64,000 nucleotides of DNA from Thermoanaerobaculia bacterium (GTDB taxonomy: Bacteria > Acidobacteriota > Thermoanaerobaculia > Multivoradales > JAIOJS01), in the NCBI GenBank assembly GCA_030429235.1, contig JAUIDB010000008.1, positions 62,001 through 126,000 of the forward strand, read 5' to 3'. Under the pieces are notes generated by a model. It made no database searches. It had not been told where the DNA came from and saw only the letters and a program-made list of their open reading frames with translations. Both the position numbers and the translations under genes were made by a program. Below, one piece after another: positions 54,643 through 63,093 of this stretch. The stretch's first letter is position 1, and each line of letters opens with the position of its first letter.

Positions 54643-56031
54643 GTGGAAGACCCGAAAGTTCTGATCATCGATGACGAGAGCGGCTCGCGCGAGTCGATGG
54701 CGTTGGCCATCGAGAAGGCGGGACTGGAGGTCCGTACCTTCGACGACGCTCGTAAGGCCCTGGAATACCTCGAGGAAAACCCAGGTCCGAACATCGCCCT
54801 CTGCGACCTGCGAATGCCAGGCATGGACGGCATCGAGTTTCTCAATCTCGCTCAGCAGAAAGAGTACGACCTCAGCGTCATCCTGATCACCGCCTACGGC
54901 TCGATCGAATCAGCGGTCGAAGCGATGCGGGTGGGAGCCGACGACTATCTGACCAAACCCGTCGACCTCTACGAACTCCGAAAACGGGTCTCGAACTTGA
55001 TCGACAAGCGGCGCCTCGAGGAGGAGGTCTCGGTGCTGCGGGAACGCCTCGAACAACGCTCCGGGTTCGATCACATCATCGGGCATTCGGCGCCGATGGA
55101 GAGGCTATTCGAACAGATCCGTATGGTGGCTCCGACGCGCTCCAGCGTTTTGATCGTCGGTGAGAGTGGTACCGGCAAGGAACTGGTAGCCAACGCTCTC
55201 CACGACGCCAGCCCGCGGCGAGACGAGCGGTTCCTGGCCATCAACTGCGGCGCGATTCCGAACGACATTCTGGAGAGTGAGCTCTTCGGTCACGAGCGCG
55301 GAGCCTTCACGGGCGCGGTCGGACGGAAGATCGGCAAGTTCGAACTCGCCCACAACGGGACCCTGTTCCTAGACGAGATCTCGGAGCTCTACCCCGAACT
55401 CCAGGTGAAGTTGTTGCGGGTACTCGAGGAGCGGCAGGTGATGCGGGTCGGCGGCAGTGAGCTGATCGACGTCGACTTTCGCCTGGTCGCGGCGACCAAC
55501 CGAGACATGGAGCAAGCCGTGGCCGAGGGCCGGTTCCGCGAGGACCTCTACTACCGATTGAAGGTCGTGACCCTCAATCTTCCCCCGTTGCGAGAGCGTG
55601 GTGGCGACATCCTTCTGCTGGCGGAGCACTTTCTCGAGGAGTTCTGCCGCGAACACGGAAAGGGGCCGAAGACCTTATCGGCCGATGCCATCCACGTCCT
55701 CCAGCACTACGAGTTTCCGGGCAACGTTCGGCAGTTGAGGAACCTGATCGAGTCCACGGTGGTCTTTCACCAGGGGGATGTGGTCGAGGCTTCGGACCTG
55801 CCGGAGGAACTCCAGGGCGAGGGCATTGCCATCGTCGAGAGTGGGGCACCGGTGCAACCGGCAGCCGGCACTCCCCGTTCGATGGACGACATCGAACGGC
55901 AGGCGATTCTCGAGACCTTGGAACGTACCGGTGGCCATCGGGGGAAGGCGGCGGCGATCCTAGGCATTGGATTACGAACCCTGCAACGCAAGTTGAAGGA
56001 CTACAAAGAGCAGGGATACTGGGAGGAGTAG
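54643..56031 (+). CDS. NtrC-family sigma-54-dependent response regulator
   Basis: A 462-residue activator. The receiver domain (~1-125) has Asp10-Asp11, phospho-acceptor Asp55 (LCDLRMPG) and the LTKPVD lysine. The AAA+ domain (~145-385) has GESGTGKE, ELFGHERGAFTGAVG (sigma-54 contact loop GAFTGA), FLDEISEL and AATNRDMEQAVAEGRFREDLYYRLKV. A Fis-type HTH ends the protein (RSMDDIERQAILETLERTGGHRGKAAAILGIGLRTLQRKLK). GTG 54643 fits the family start (EDPKVLIIDDE); GTG 54604 is in frame upstream. No histidine kinase is adjacent. Confidence 0.93.
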   Translation: MEDPKVLIIDDESGSRESMALAIEKAGLEVRTFDDARKALEYLEENPGPNIALCDLRMPGMDGIEFLNLAQQKEYDLSVILITAYGSIESAVEAMRVGADDYLTKPVDLYELRKRVSNLIDKRRLEEEVSVLRERLEQRSGFDHIIGHSAPMERLFEQIRMVAPTRSSVLIVGESGTGKELVANALHDASPRRDERFLAINCGAIPNDILESELFGHERGAFTGAVGRKIGKFELAHNGTLFLDEISELYPELQVKLLRVLEERQVMRVGGSELIDVDFRLVAATNRDMEQAVAEGRFREDLYYRLKVVTLNLPPLRERGGDILLLAEHFLEEFCREHGKGPKTLSADAIHVLQHYEFPGNVRQLRNLIESTVVFHQGDVVEASDLPEELQGEGIAIVESGAPVQPAAGTPRSMDDIERQAILETLERTGGHRGKAAAILGIGLRTLQRKLKDYKEQGYWEE

Positions 56032-56033
56032 CG

Positions 56034-56249
56034 ATGGACACACCGTGCGACGTCATGATTCACAATCAGCTCCTCGGGCTGAAGGGCAGCGTAGGCTCCC
56101 TGGTCCAGGTGCACGAAGCGGGGTACTACGAGATCAACCTCAAGTTCGGGGCGAACCTTCACCGGGTTCTGCTCCCGATTGCCGGCACGGTGATCATCGC
56201 CAAAGAGGAGGAGCCCGAGCTCGGGCCCGCGATCGAAGTCGAACGCTGA
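56034..56249 (+). CDS. Small hypothetical protein downstream of NtrC-type regulator
   Basis: A 71-residue protein starting 2 bases after the regulator stop, with GGGAGGAG at 56021-56028 as a strong ribosome site, so clearly translated. Sequence is mixed alpha/beta (CDVMIHNQLLGLKGSVGSLVQVHEAGYYEINLKFGANLHRVLLPIAGTVIIA) with an acidic tail. Could be a small beta-barrel or OB-like fold. No family recognised. Confidence 0.75.
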   Translation: MDTPCDVMIHNQLLGLKGSVGSLVQVHEAGYYEINLKFGANLHRVLLPIAGTVIIAKEEEPELGPAIEVER

Positions 56250-56279
56250 TCGGTCGGCGTTGGTTTCGGCGCCCGCCGA

Positions 56280-56978
56280 TCAGGACGGACCCGACCTGGC
56301 CAACTGCTCGAGCGCCCCGAGGTCGAGGATCTCGACTCGGCGCCGACCGCTGGACAGAATTCCGGCTTGACTCCAACCCGACACGATGCGGCTAGCGGTG
56401 TAGAGGGTGGTTCCCGTGAGTTCGGCCAGGTCCTGTCGCGTCAAACGCAGGTCGAGCAGCAGGCCCTGGTCGCCGGGTCTTCCGTGCTCGTCAGCCAGGC
56501 GGAGTAGGGTTCGAGCCAATCTCTGGGGGACGGCCAGGGTCGCCAGTTCGTGGTACCGATCCTGTAGCTCCCGCATCCGGGCGGCCACGATCTCCATGGC
56601 GTTGACCACGAGTTCCGGGTGGCGGCCGAAGAGGGCCGCCATGTCGGAGCGACCCCAGCTGAGGAGTCGGCTCGGGGTCATCGCATCGGCGCTGACGGGA
56701 TAGGTCGTCTCCCGTAGGCCGGCCACGACGGCAAACAGGTTGTCCTTTCCCAGGACCGCCACGATCACCTCTTCGCCCTGTTCCGTGACCTTGGATAGCC
56801 GGATCTGCCCAGACTCGATCCAGTACACCCTATCTGCCGGATCCCCCATCAAGAAGAGGTTCTCCCCCGCCCCGCGTTCGTCGAGCCTGGCGGCTCTCGC
56901 CAGGTCGCGGAGCTCCTCCTCCTGCAGGTCGGTGAATAGGGCGCAACGGCCGAGGCTTTCCTGGTTCTCCCGGTTCAC
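56280..56978 (-). CDS. Crp/Fnr-family transcriptional regulator
   Basis: A 232-residue regulator. Cyclic-nucleotide-binding-type beta roll (~15-125: LFTDLQEEELRDLARAARLDERGAGENLFLMGDPADRVYWIESGQIRLSK), dimer helix, and a winged HTH (~165-225) with LRLTRQDLAELTGTTLYTASRIVSGWSQAGIL. No N-terminal cysteine cluster like Fnr, so not an obvious oxygen sensor. It starts at GTG 56978; TAAGCT ends 6 bases upstream, with no ribosome site. Confidence 0.93.
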   Translation of the reverse strand: MNRENQESLGRCALFTDLQEEELRDLARAARLDERGAGENLFLMGDPADRVYWIESGQIRLSKVTEQGEEVIVAVLGKDNLFAVVAGLRETTYPVSADAMTPSRLLSWGRSDMAALFGRHPELVVNAMEIVAARMRELQDRYHELATLAVPQRLARTLLRLADEHGRPGDQGLLLDLRLTRQDLAELTGTTLYTASRIVSGWSQAGILSSGRRRVEILDLGALEQLARSGPS

Positions 56979-56984
56979 CTTGTG

Positions 56985-56990
56985 AGCTTA
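56985..56990 (-). promoter_or_regulatory. TAAGCT -10-like box 6 nt before Crp/Fnr gene
   Basis: Minus-strand TAAGCT, 6 bases, GTG 56978. Leaderless candidate. Confidence 0.35.
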
Positions 56991-57056
56991 CGAGATGGGC
57001 AGCGAACTGAACAGCTCGGGATGGCTGGACCGCTCGCCTTCGGCAGAGCGCGACGT

Positions 57057-58913
57057 TCAGTTCCAAGCGGTGGTGTCGCCGCTTTCGAATCCGTCGGTGA
57101 ACAGAGCGGGCTCCGAGGGATTCGGCTCTTCGCGGGCCCCGATGTCGCAAACGAGGCCACCACCTCCGTCGAGCGGGCGCGGCTGTCCTGTTTGGTCGAT
57201 GGTCTGGCAGCTGCCGTTGTCGCCGTGGTCGAGAGCTGCGCTACCGAGGAGTAGCCCGTGCACTGGTTGACCGTTGACGGTGGTCAGGGGGGCGAGCCCA
57301 GCGGCGAGCGGTTGGGCCGCGGTACCGGTCTGGTCACCGGCGGTAGGGGTGATCGAGCAGCTGTCGGCGTTGCCGATCAGGTTGTGCCCGATCGACAGGA
57401 TCGACCCGCCGCAGTCGCTGGCGGCGCCACCGGTTTGGGTGTTGCCGGCCAGAATCGTGTTGGACATCTCGGGAGCGGCGGCCCCTGGTCCGACGTACAG
57501 TCCGCCAGCGCTGCTCGCCTGGTTGGCGGTCACGGTGACGTTGTTGAGCAGGAAGTCGGCACCCTCTTCGAGGGCGAGCCCTCCGCCATTGCTGCTCAGG
57601 GTCCGGTTGCCGCTGAAGGTGACGTTGCGGAAACTCGCCTCGGCCGCGACTCCCAGGACCCTGACTCCAGCCCCACCATCGCCCGACCGCAGGTTGTCGA
57701 CGAAGGCGCTGCGCGAGACGATGAGATTGCAGTCGTCACACTGTACGCCTCCCTTGAGGTTGCCGACGAAGACGCTTCCCTGAACCGTGGCCGAGCTGCC
57801 CTCTCCTAGGTACAGGGCCGGTTGCGACGTATTGTCCTCGAAGCGAACGCCGTCGAGTTCCACCATGGTGTTCCGAAGGCTGTAGATCGCCCCGAAACTC
57901 CCGTTGGCGAACGTGGCCCCAGAGACCACGGCGGCGCCCCCGTCGACGAAGTAGAGGGTGTCCGAGATCGCGCCTCCGGTGACGAAGAGAGTCGCGATCG
58001 GCGACTCGGAATAGAAGCCGTCCTTGGTTGCACCGACTCCTTGGTTGCCGTGCATTTCGGTGTTGGTGAGATGAACTGCGGCCGAGCCCGTGGGTGGGAT
58101 CGAAATACCGCCGCGGTTGGCGTTCGAACTCGTGTTGTCGAGAAGGTGGGAGTCCTCGAACCGCAGGGTGGCCAGCTCCAGGGGGGTGACGAGCGCCACG
58201 ATCCCACCTCCGGCCGCCGCCTGGTTCGTCTCGATCGAGCAGCGCAGACACTCCCATACAGCGCCGCTGCCCCGAGTGCTCCAGTGCACCGCGCCACCGG
58301 TCTGGAAGGCCTCGTTGTCGTTCAGGGTTACGTCCTCGAAGTCGAAGGTGGGGACGGCAGTGGGAGGATCGCCGGCGAGGGCTGGGAAGAGAGCGATCCC
58401 ACCGCCGCCACCAGCTCGGTTGTTTTCGATCGTCACGCTATCGAGCACCAGCCCGACCGATTCGTGGGTGAGGATGGCACCACCGGAGTCGGGCAGACCG
58501 TCGGGGTCGCCGTTGCGCAGGGTGAGGCCCTGGAGCGTGACCGTGCCGGCGGTCTTGGCGATGTCGAAGATCCGATCGATCTGGCCAGCGTCGATGGTGG
58601 CGGCGCCGACCATCTCCACTTCATCAGTGACGTGGAGGTCTCCCGAAGATCCGTCGTCGGGGAGGCTCGGAAGCCGTGTCAAAGCGTAGGTCCCCGCGCC
58701 GATCAGAATGAGGTCGGCGTCGTGACCTGCAGCACAACCGCCGAAGGCCGCATCGGTGTTGGCGGCATGAACTGCTTCACGCAGCGAGCAGCCGGAAGAA
58801 GGGCTGTCACCAAACTCGTCGACGGTCGTGTTGACCGTGATCAGGTTGGCGTGGATCGGGCTCGTCGCTACGGCCAGCGATACGAGAGCGAGTAGAAGCG
58901 AACGTTCGGACAT
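57057..58913 (-). CDS. Secreted CSLREA-domain parallel beta-helix protein with DGFESGD C-terminus
   Basis: A 618-residue exported protein: signal peptide (SLLLALVSLAVATSPIHA), then the CSLREA domain (ITVNTTVDEFGDSPSSGCSLREAVHAANTDA). Next comes a long right-handed beta-helix with polymorphic-outer-membrane-like repeats (GGAILTHESVGLVLDSVTIENNRAGGGGGIAL, NVTFSGNRTLSSNGGGLALEEGADFLLNNVTVTANQASSAGGLYV). It ends FTDGFESGDTTAWN, nearly identical to the end of the protein at 38277. Probably surface or secreted adhesin-like. Follows the LRR lipoprotein gene by 21 bases. Confidence 0.85.
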   Translation of the reverse strand: MSERSLLLALVSLAVATSPIHANLITVNTTVDEFGDSPSSGCSLREAVHAANTDAAFGGCAAGHDADLILIGAGTYALTRLPSLPDDGSSGDLHVTDEVEMVGAATIDAGQIDRIFDIAKTAGTVTLQGLTLRNGDPDGLPDSGGAILTHESVGLVLDSVTIENNRAGGGGGIALFPALAGDPPTAVPTFDFEDVTLNDNEAFQTGGAVHWSTRGSGAVWECLRCSIETNQAAAGGGIVALVTPLELATLRFEDSHLLDNTSSNANRGGISIPPTGSAAVHLTNTEMHGNQGVGATKDGFYSESPIATLFVTGGAISDTLYFVDGGAAVVSGATFANGSFGAIYSLRNTMVELDGVRFEDNTSQPALYLGEGSSATVQGSVFVGNLKGGVQCDDCNLIVSRSAFVDNLRSGDGGAGVRVLGVAAEASFRNVTFSGNRTLSSNGGGLALEEGADFLLNNVTVTANQASSAGGLYVGPGAAAPEMSNTILAGNTQTGGAASDCGGSILSIGHNLIGNADSCSITPTAGDQTGTAAQPLAAGLAPLTTVNGQPVHGLLLGSAALDHGDNGSCQTIDQTGQPRPLDGGGGLVCDIGAREEPNPSEPALFTDGFESGDTTAWN

Positions 58914-58934
58914 GGTGGGGTCTCCGTCGAAGGG

Positions 58935-60338
58935 TCAATCGGCCGGGCGTACGTCGAGGTGGAGGTCGTGAGCGGGACCGTCGATCGCTTCCAGCCAGAG
59001 TAGGACGCGAGATCCCAGGAGCACCGGAGTTCCCTGCACGGTGGCGGGCGACTCCGGGGTAGCCAGGAGGCGGCGAGAGCCTTGGAATCGATCCGCGGGC
59101 TGCCGATACGATTCCGCCTTCTCGAGGGGGTAGTTCTCGACCTGGGCGGCCAGAGTCAGGTAGTCGAACTCGGTGGGGATGTAGAGCCAGACTCGGCCGC
59201 TGCCGACGCGCAGAGTCGCTTCGATGGTGGGTGCTCCGCCGCCGCGGAAGGGAAACGCCGGATCCGTCGTGCCGAGGCGCGCGGCGGCGAGTCCCTCGAG
59301 TCGAGCGAAGTTCAGTGAACAGCGGACGCGTGCGGCTTGGTTCACACCGGTGTGCCACCGACAGTCGCCGTGTGTGTCGCGAAACTGTCCACTCCGCGCT
59401 TCGGGACCGGCGACGAGTTCCCCCGGGGCCCCTTTCTGGTTCCGACGCAGGCGGTCGAGCATCGCCTCGAAGCGACGGCGCGCCTGATCGGCGGAGTCGA
59501 AACGAACCCGAAGGTCGACGAGGGCAGCGAGGCCTTCGGGGGCACTGTGGAGAGGGGTTCGGCGGAGATCGAGAGAGCGAAGCCCGGGGAGGTTGTGCGC
59601 TGACAGTGCGAAGTCGGTGGAGAGCGGGTTGCCGGCCAAGTCGAGAGTGCGCAACTGCTCCAGGCGCGGCAGCGTGTCGACGTTCTGGAGACCGTTCTCT
59701 CCCAGGTCGAGGTGTTCGAGGCGAGCTAGGGAACGGAGTTCGGAGAGATCGGTGACCTCGTTGGCGAGGAGCGACAGCGACGTCAGGGACTGGGGGAGGG
59801 CTGGCAGCTGTCGGATCCCTAGGCGTTCGAGGGCGAGCGAGGTGAGCTGTGGCAGGTCCTCGGCCTCGAAGCGCTGGAGACGACCGCCGCCGATGACTGC
59901 CTCCCGCAACTGTGGCAGCCCACTCAGCCGCACCTCGGCCAGTCGGTCGTCCTGTCCTTGCACTTGAAGGTGGCGGAGGGCGGGCAGATCGGTCGCTTCG
60001 ACCGTGACGAAACCTCCACCCAGGTGCAGTACCTCGAGTGCCGGGAATCCCGCGATTCTCGGGGACTCCCGAAGGCCTTCCAGCGCGAGTTCGGTGATGC
60101 GCTCGCCTTCGATGGTGAGGTACCGGGGCTGGCCTGCGGCCGCGCCCCTGTCCACCAAGGGCAGGTCGGTAGCGGGGATCGAGTTCGCGTCGAGCAGTTC
60201 TTGCACAGAGTTGCGGTCGGAAGCCGCGAGCACTACCGAGCCGGACTCGACCGCTTCCCAGGTGCTGGGACGAGTACAGCCGAAGGTCGCGAGCATCGAG
60301 AAGGCCGCGGTCCAGGAGGTGAGAGTGCGTCGCGACAT
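58935..60338 (-). CDS. Leucine-rich-repeat lipoprotein
   Basis: A 467-residue protein with a lipoprotein signal (FSMLATFGC lipobox, Cys21). Residues ~75-290 are leucine-rich repeats (LPQLTSLALERLGIRQLPALPQSLTSLSLLANEVTDLSELRSLARLEHLDLGENGLQNVDTLPRLEQLRTLDLAGNPL), an interaction surface. The C-terminal ~130 residues look like a beta-sandwich (VWLYIPTEFDYLTLAAQVENYPLEKA). Likely periplasmic or surface-anchored. Same strand and close to the CSLREA gene, so perhaps one unit. Confidence 0.8.
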   Translation of the reverse strand: MSRRTLTSWTAAFSMLATFGCTRPSTWEAVESGSVVLAASDRNSVQELLDANSIPATDLPLVDRGAAAGQPRYLTIEGERITELALEGLRESPRIAGFPALEVLHLGGGFVTVEATDLPALRHLQVQGQDDRLAEVRLSGLPQLREAVIGGGRLQRFEAEDLPQLTSLALERLGIRQLPALPQSLTSLSLLANEVTDLSELRSLARLEHLDLGENGLQNVDTLPRLEQLRTLDLAGNPLSTDFALSAHNLPGLRSLDLRRTPLHSAPEGLAALVDLRVRFDSADQARRRFEAMLDRLRRNQKGAPGELVAGPEARSGQFRDTHGDCRWHTGVNQAARVRCSLNFARLEGLAAARLGTTDPAFPFRGGGAPTIEATLRVGSGRVWLYIPTEFDYLTLAAQVENYPLEKAESYRQPADRFQGSRRLLATPESPATVQGTPVLLGSRVLLWLEAIDGPAHDLHLDVRPAD

Positions 60339-60419
60339 GGATCGGTTCGGTGGTGATGGATTCGTGTTGAGGCAGTCGAGCGGCCAGCGGTCCCGCCCGG
60401 CTGCCGCCGATCTGGGGGC

Positions 60420-61001
60420 CTATTTCAGGATGAGGCTGTCGAAGATCGCCCGCACACCCGGGTCCGTGCTGTAGTCGGCGCCCATCACCGTGAAGGTGAC
60501 CTTGTGTCCCGCATGGGAGGCGATGTTCATGGTCTGGGTGATTCCCGAGTAGGTATAGCGGGTCGAAGCCCACTCGACGCCGTTGCGGGTCGAGCTGGCG
60601 GCGGCCGATCCGTCGTAGTTGGCCGCCAGCTTTGAGACATTTGCCATGGGATCGCCGGAGTAGCCCGGTTCGAACTTCATATAGACACCGTGCGCGCCTC
60701 CAGTTCCTTTCTCCGCCAAGGTCATGAGTCCCATCGCCTCCAGGTCATCCGCCAGGATCTCCCACCCCTCCGGAACGACCGTGGTGAAGTACTTGGTGTC
60801 GAGGTCCGAGGCGGCCTTGGCCGGTGGAACCGAAGGGAGCTCCGAATCGCGGGCGGTACTACGGTCGGCGACCACTTCGGAAGTGGCCTTGTCGCCGCAG
60901 GCGAGGGAGGCGAGTCCTAGGAGAAGAACAACCCCCAGGACCAGGGTCTGAGTGGGGGATCGCCGCCGAGAAGGGGAGGGGACGAAGTGACAGGTGGACA
61001 T
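60420..61001 (-). CDS. Small lipoprotein of unknown function
   Basis: A 193-residue lipoprotein. ATG 61001 is chosen over the longer frame because AAGGAGAT lies just upstream. The signal is TLVLGVVLLLGLASLAC with Cys at ~35. Mature part contains YFTTVVPEGWEILADDLEAMGLMTLAEKG and a C-terminal KVTFTVMGADYSTDPGVRAIFDSLIL, a fold seen in photosystem-II-like or PsbP-type stress lipoproteins, but no firm family is recognised. 81 bases upstream of the LRR gene on the same strand. Confidence 0.7.
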   Translation of the reverse strand: MSTCHFVPSPSRRRSPTQTLVLGVVLLLGLASLACGDKATSEVVADRSTARDSELPSVPPAKAASDLDTKYFTTVVPEGWEILADDLEAMGLMTLAEKGTGGAHGVYMKFEPGYSGDPMANVSKLAANYDGSAAASSTRNGVEWASTRYTYSGITQTMNIASHAGHKVTFTVMGADYSTDPGVRAIFDSLILK

Positions 61002-61448
61002 CGAGATCTCCTTGGTTGACGGACCGGGCGGTAGGACTTGCCGATCGGTGGTTGGATACACCTCCCCCTAGAGCAGGGGGCGTGCCAACGCTTCGAGGGC
61101 GGGAAACCCTTGGCGCAGAGGTACCTTCTCCTCTACCTGGAGGTCCCGAGCTGTGTCGAACGCGGGATGAGTGTCCCGCTCCTGGCACAGGGGCGGGGGG
61201 CTAAGCCGCGGGCACGGGGACGACCCTGGGAGCCAATCTGCTGCCAGCGATTGCCAGGCTCGAGCCCCGGCTCGCAACCGGGCGGTTTCCACTACCTCCG
61301 ACGAGGGTCGAGGCGGCGGGTCGAGCCGGTGGTGGCTTGGGATCGGGAGGGGCGGGCCGCGAGAGCGAGGGCGGGTCCGGGTGCGAGATGGCCCGTCGAG
61401 GCCATCTCGTATCCCGTGGGGTTCGCCCGGAATCCGGAGTCACCAGGC
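61002..61448. other. 447-base intergenic region without supported gene
   Basis: Lies between the lipoprotein start and the ric stop. Frames here are short and lack initiation signals. It contains the lipoprotein gene ribosome site next to 61001 and a strong hairpin at 61384-61409. Nothing else recognised. Confidence 0.6.
61384..61409 (-). terminator. 10-bp perfect hairpin downstream of ric
   Basis: CGAGATGGCC-CGTCGA-GGCCATCTCG, a perfect 10-base stem with a 6-base loop, ~40 bases beyond the ric stop. No U-run follows on the minus strand. Confidence 0.45.
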
Positions 61449-62183
61449 TCAGGAGAGAGCCAGCGGCCGGGGGTCTGGTTGCGCCACCAACTGCTGAGCG
61501 CGGGGGAAGAGGATGTTGTTCTCGAGGTGGATGTGCTGATGCGTGTCCTTCTCGAGTTCGGACAACCCCTGGAACAGTCCGCGGTAGCTGTTGCAGGCGC
61601 TCGACGGTGGCGTGAACTGGTCGGTCAACTGGAACAGCCGGGCCAGGAAGTCACCGACCTCTCGATGATCGTCTTCCATGGCGGCCACGGGACCGTCGAT
61701 CGGAGGGATGGGAGTCCCGTCGTCCGAGTTCAGGACGGCTCGATTCTCCAGGCGTTCGATCATCGGAAACAGCACGACCTCTTCTTTGCGCAGGTGCGTC
61801 AGCATCTCATCGGCCAGGCGCGCAAAGACGGTTTCGACCTCGCGCAGCTTCGGGTTGGCCTCACCGTGACGAGTTGCTACCCGGCGAGCGAGTTCGCCGA
61901 GTGCGGGAAGGTCCTGCCGCAGTCGGTCGTGATAGCGCGTGATGATGTGGTCGATCAACTCGACCAGCGGTTTGTCGTCCCAGCCTGTGCTGTCTTCGGT
62001 GCGTGCGAGCTCCCGAAGGTCGGTCAGAACCTCCTGCAGGTCCTGGCCGGCGCGCTCACAGGCGTCGGCCAGAGGGATGTTCCCACTACAACAGAAGTCG
62101 ATACGGTAGCGTTGGAAGATCTTGACGGTGGAAGGGTACTGGCGGGCGACGGAGGCGACGATGGACTGGTCGTCGAGTTGCAT
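61449..62183 (-). CDS. ric: Di-iron iron-sulfur cluster repair protein (Ric/ScdA/YtfE, hemerythrin-like)
   Basis: A 244-residue protein. The N-terminal ScdA_N domain (~1-55) contains VARQYPSTVKIFQRYRIDFCCSGNIPLADAC with the conserved CC. The hemerythrin-like four-helix domain (~75-235) supplies His/Glu ligands in LIDHIITRYHDRLRQDLP, HLRKEEVVLFPMI, MEDDHREVGDFL and HQHIHLENNILFPRA. Such proteins repair iron-sulfur clusters after nitric oxide or peroxide damage. GGAG precedes ATG 62183. Upstream lies an FNR-like palindrome at the activator position, divergent from a Crp/Fnr regulator gene. Confidence 0.93.
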   Translation of the reverse strand: MQLDDQSIVASVARQYPSTVKIFQRYRIDFCCSGNIPLADACERAGQDLQEVLTDLRELARTEDSTGWDDKPLVELIDHIITRYHDRLRQDLPALGELARRVATRHGEANPKLREVETVFARLADEMLTHLRKEEVVLFPMIERLENRAVLNSDDGTPIPPIDGPVAAMEDDHREVGDFLARLFQLTDQFTPPSSACNSYRGLFQGLSELEKDTHQHIHLENNILFPRAQQLVAQPDPRPLALS

Positions 62184-62233
62184 GTCTTTTTTCTCCTGCA
62201 CTGGGGTCGGTTCATTCCGACGGTGTGGCGACA

Positions 62234-62239
62234 ACCCTA
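62234..62239 (-). promoter_or_regulatory. Putative ric -10 box (TAGGGT)
   Basis: Minus-strand TAGGGT. With a start about 7 bases downstream (near 62227) the palindrome at 62262-62275 is centred at about -41.5. Confidence 0.4.
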
Positions 62240-62261
62240 GACTCGTGCGAGGTGGCGAACG

Positions 62262-62275
62262 TTGCGCTAGCGCAA
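62262..62275. promoter_or_regulatory. FNR/DNR-like operator palindrome
   Basis: A perfect 14-base palindrome TTGCGCTAGCGCAA (TTG-N8-CAA, FNR-like half-sites TTGCG/CGCAA) in the divergent region between ric and the Crp/Fnr gene. It is the right size and symmetry for a Crp/Fnr dimer. Confidence 0.6.
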
Positions 62276-62309
62276 AGTAGCGCATGGTCTCCGGTGGCAG
62301 GATGCAGGC

Positions 62310-63041
62310 ATGATGAGTCGCTACCACGCTCCCACAGCCTCCCTCACTCCTACCGACGGTCTCTCCGGGGAGACCTCGGTCGAGGAGCACTTCTTCCCCG
62401 GTCTGTCGCTCGCAGCGCGCGTGGCCCTCAGTCAGGTCTCCCGGCGTCGCCAATACGCGGCGGGATCGACGGTGCAGCGAGAAGGGGAGTCCTCTGATCG
62501 GTTGATCGTCTTGCTTCGAGGGCAGGCCAAGATGTGCCGCATGACGGCGGCGGGGAAGAACCTGATCGTCTCCCTCCTCACGGCTGGAGATCTGTTTGGG
62601 ATCGCCTCCGCCATCGGCGGTGAAGTGTGCTCCCACAGCGTGGTCGCGCAGTCGGATCTGGACGTGATGATTCTGAGCCGAGATGCGATCTTCGGACTGC
62701 TCGCTCGCCAGCCCAGCCTGGTACGAGAGATCCTCCCCAGGCTGACCGGCCACGTCAAGGAATGCCGCAACTGCCTGGTCGAGGTGAGCTGCTCGAAGGT
62801 GGAGTCGAGGTTGGCGCAGCTCTTCTGCGACCTGGTCGAGCGACACGGCGAGGCGAACGGTACTTCGATCAAGGTGCCGATCTCCCTGTCCCGTCAAGAG
62901 CTCGCTGACCTCGCCGGTACGTCGATCGAAACCGCGATTCGGGTGATGACGGATTGGGGGCGTCGCGGCCTGGTAGAGACCGATCGACGTCAGTTCGTGG
63001 TCCACGATCTGGAGAGCCTCGAAGACCTGGCCCTCGACTAG
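62310..63041 (+). CDS. Crp/Fnr-family regulator, probable nitric-oxide/redox regulator of ric
   Basis: A 243-residue regulator. The cyclic-nucleotide-type beta roll (~30-125) carries YAAGSTVQREGESSDRLIVLLRGQAKM. A Cys pair occurs in ECRNCLVEVSC at ~150, and the winged HTH has SLSRQELADLAGTSIETAIRVMTDWGRRGLV with ETAIR in the recognition helix. It lies next to ric with an FNR-like palindrome between them, as for NnrR/DNR-type nitric-oxide regulators. ATG 62310 or ATG 62313. The Cys residues might bind haem or iron-sulfur, which is unproven. Confidence 0.92.
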   Translation: MMSRYHAPTASLTPTDGLSGETSVEEHFFPGLSLAARVALSQVSRRRQYAAGSTVQREGESSDRLIVLLRGQAKMCRMTAAGKNLIVSLLTAGDLFGIASAIGGEVCSHSVVAQSDLDVMILSRDAIFGLLARQPSLVREILPRLTGHVKECRNCLVEVSCSKVESRLAQLFCDLVERHGEANGTSIKVPISLSRQELADLAGTSIETAIRVMTDWGRRGLVETDRRQFVVHDLESLEDLALD

Positions 63042-63093
63042 AATCCTCCCTTCGGGCTCCGTCTCCGGAGCCCGACTCCAGGGAGGTAGCTTC

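Noticed and set aside
58807-60573. 588-residue minus-strand frame over the LRR gene
   Set aside because: Arg/Pro-rich out-of-frame shadow; the LRR lipoprotein frame has a lipobox and repeats.
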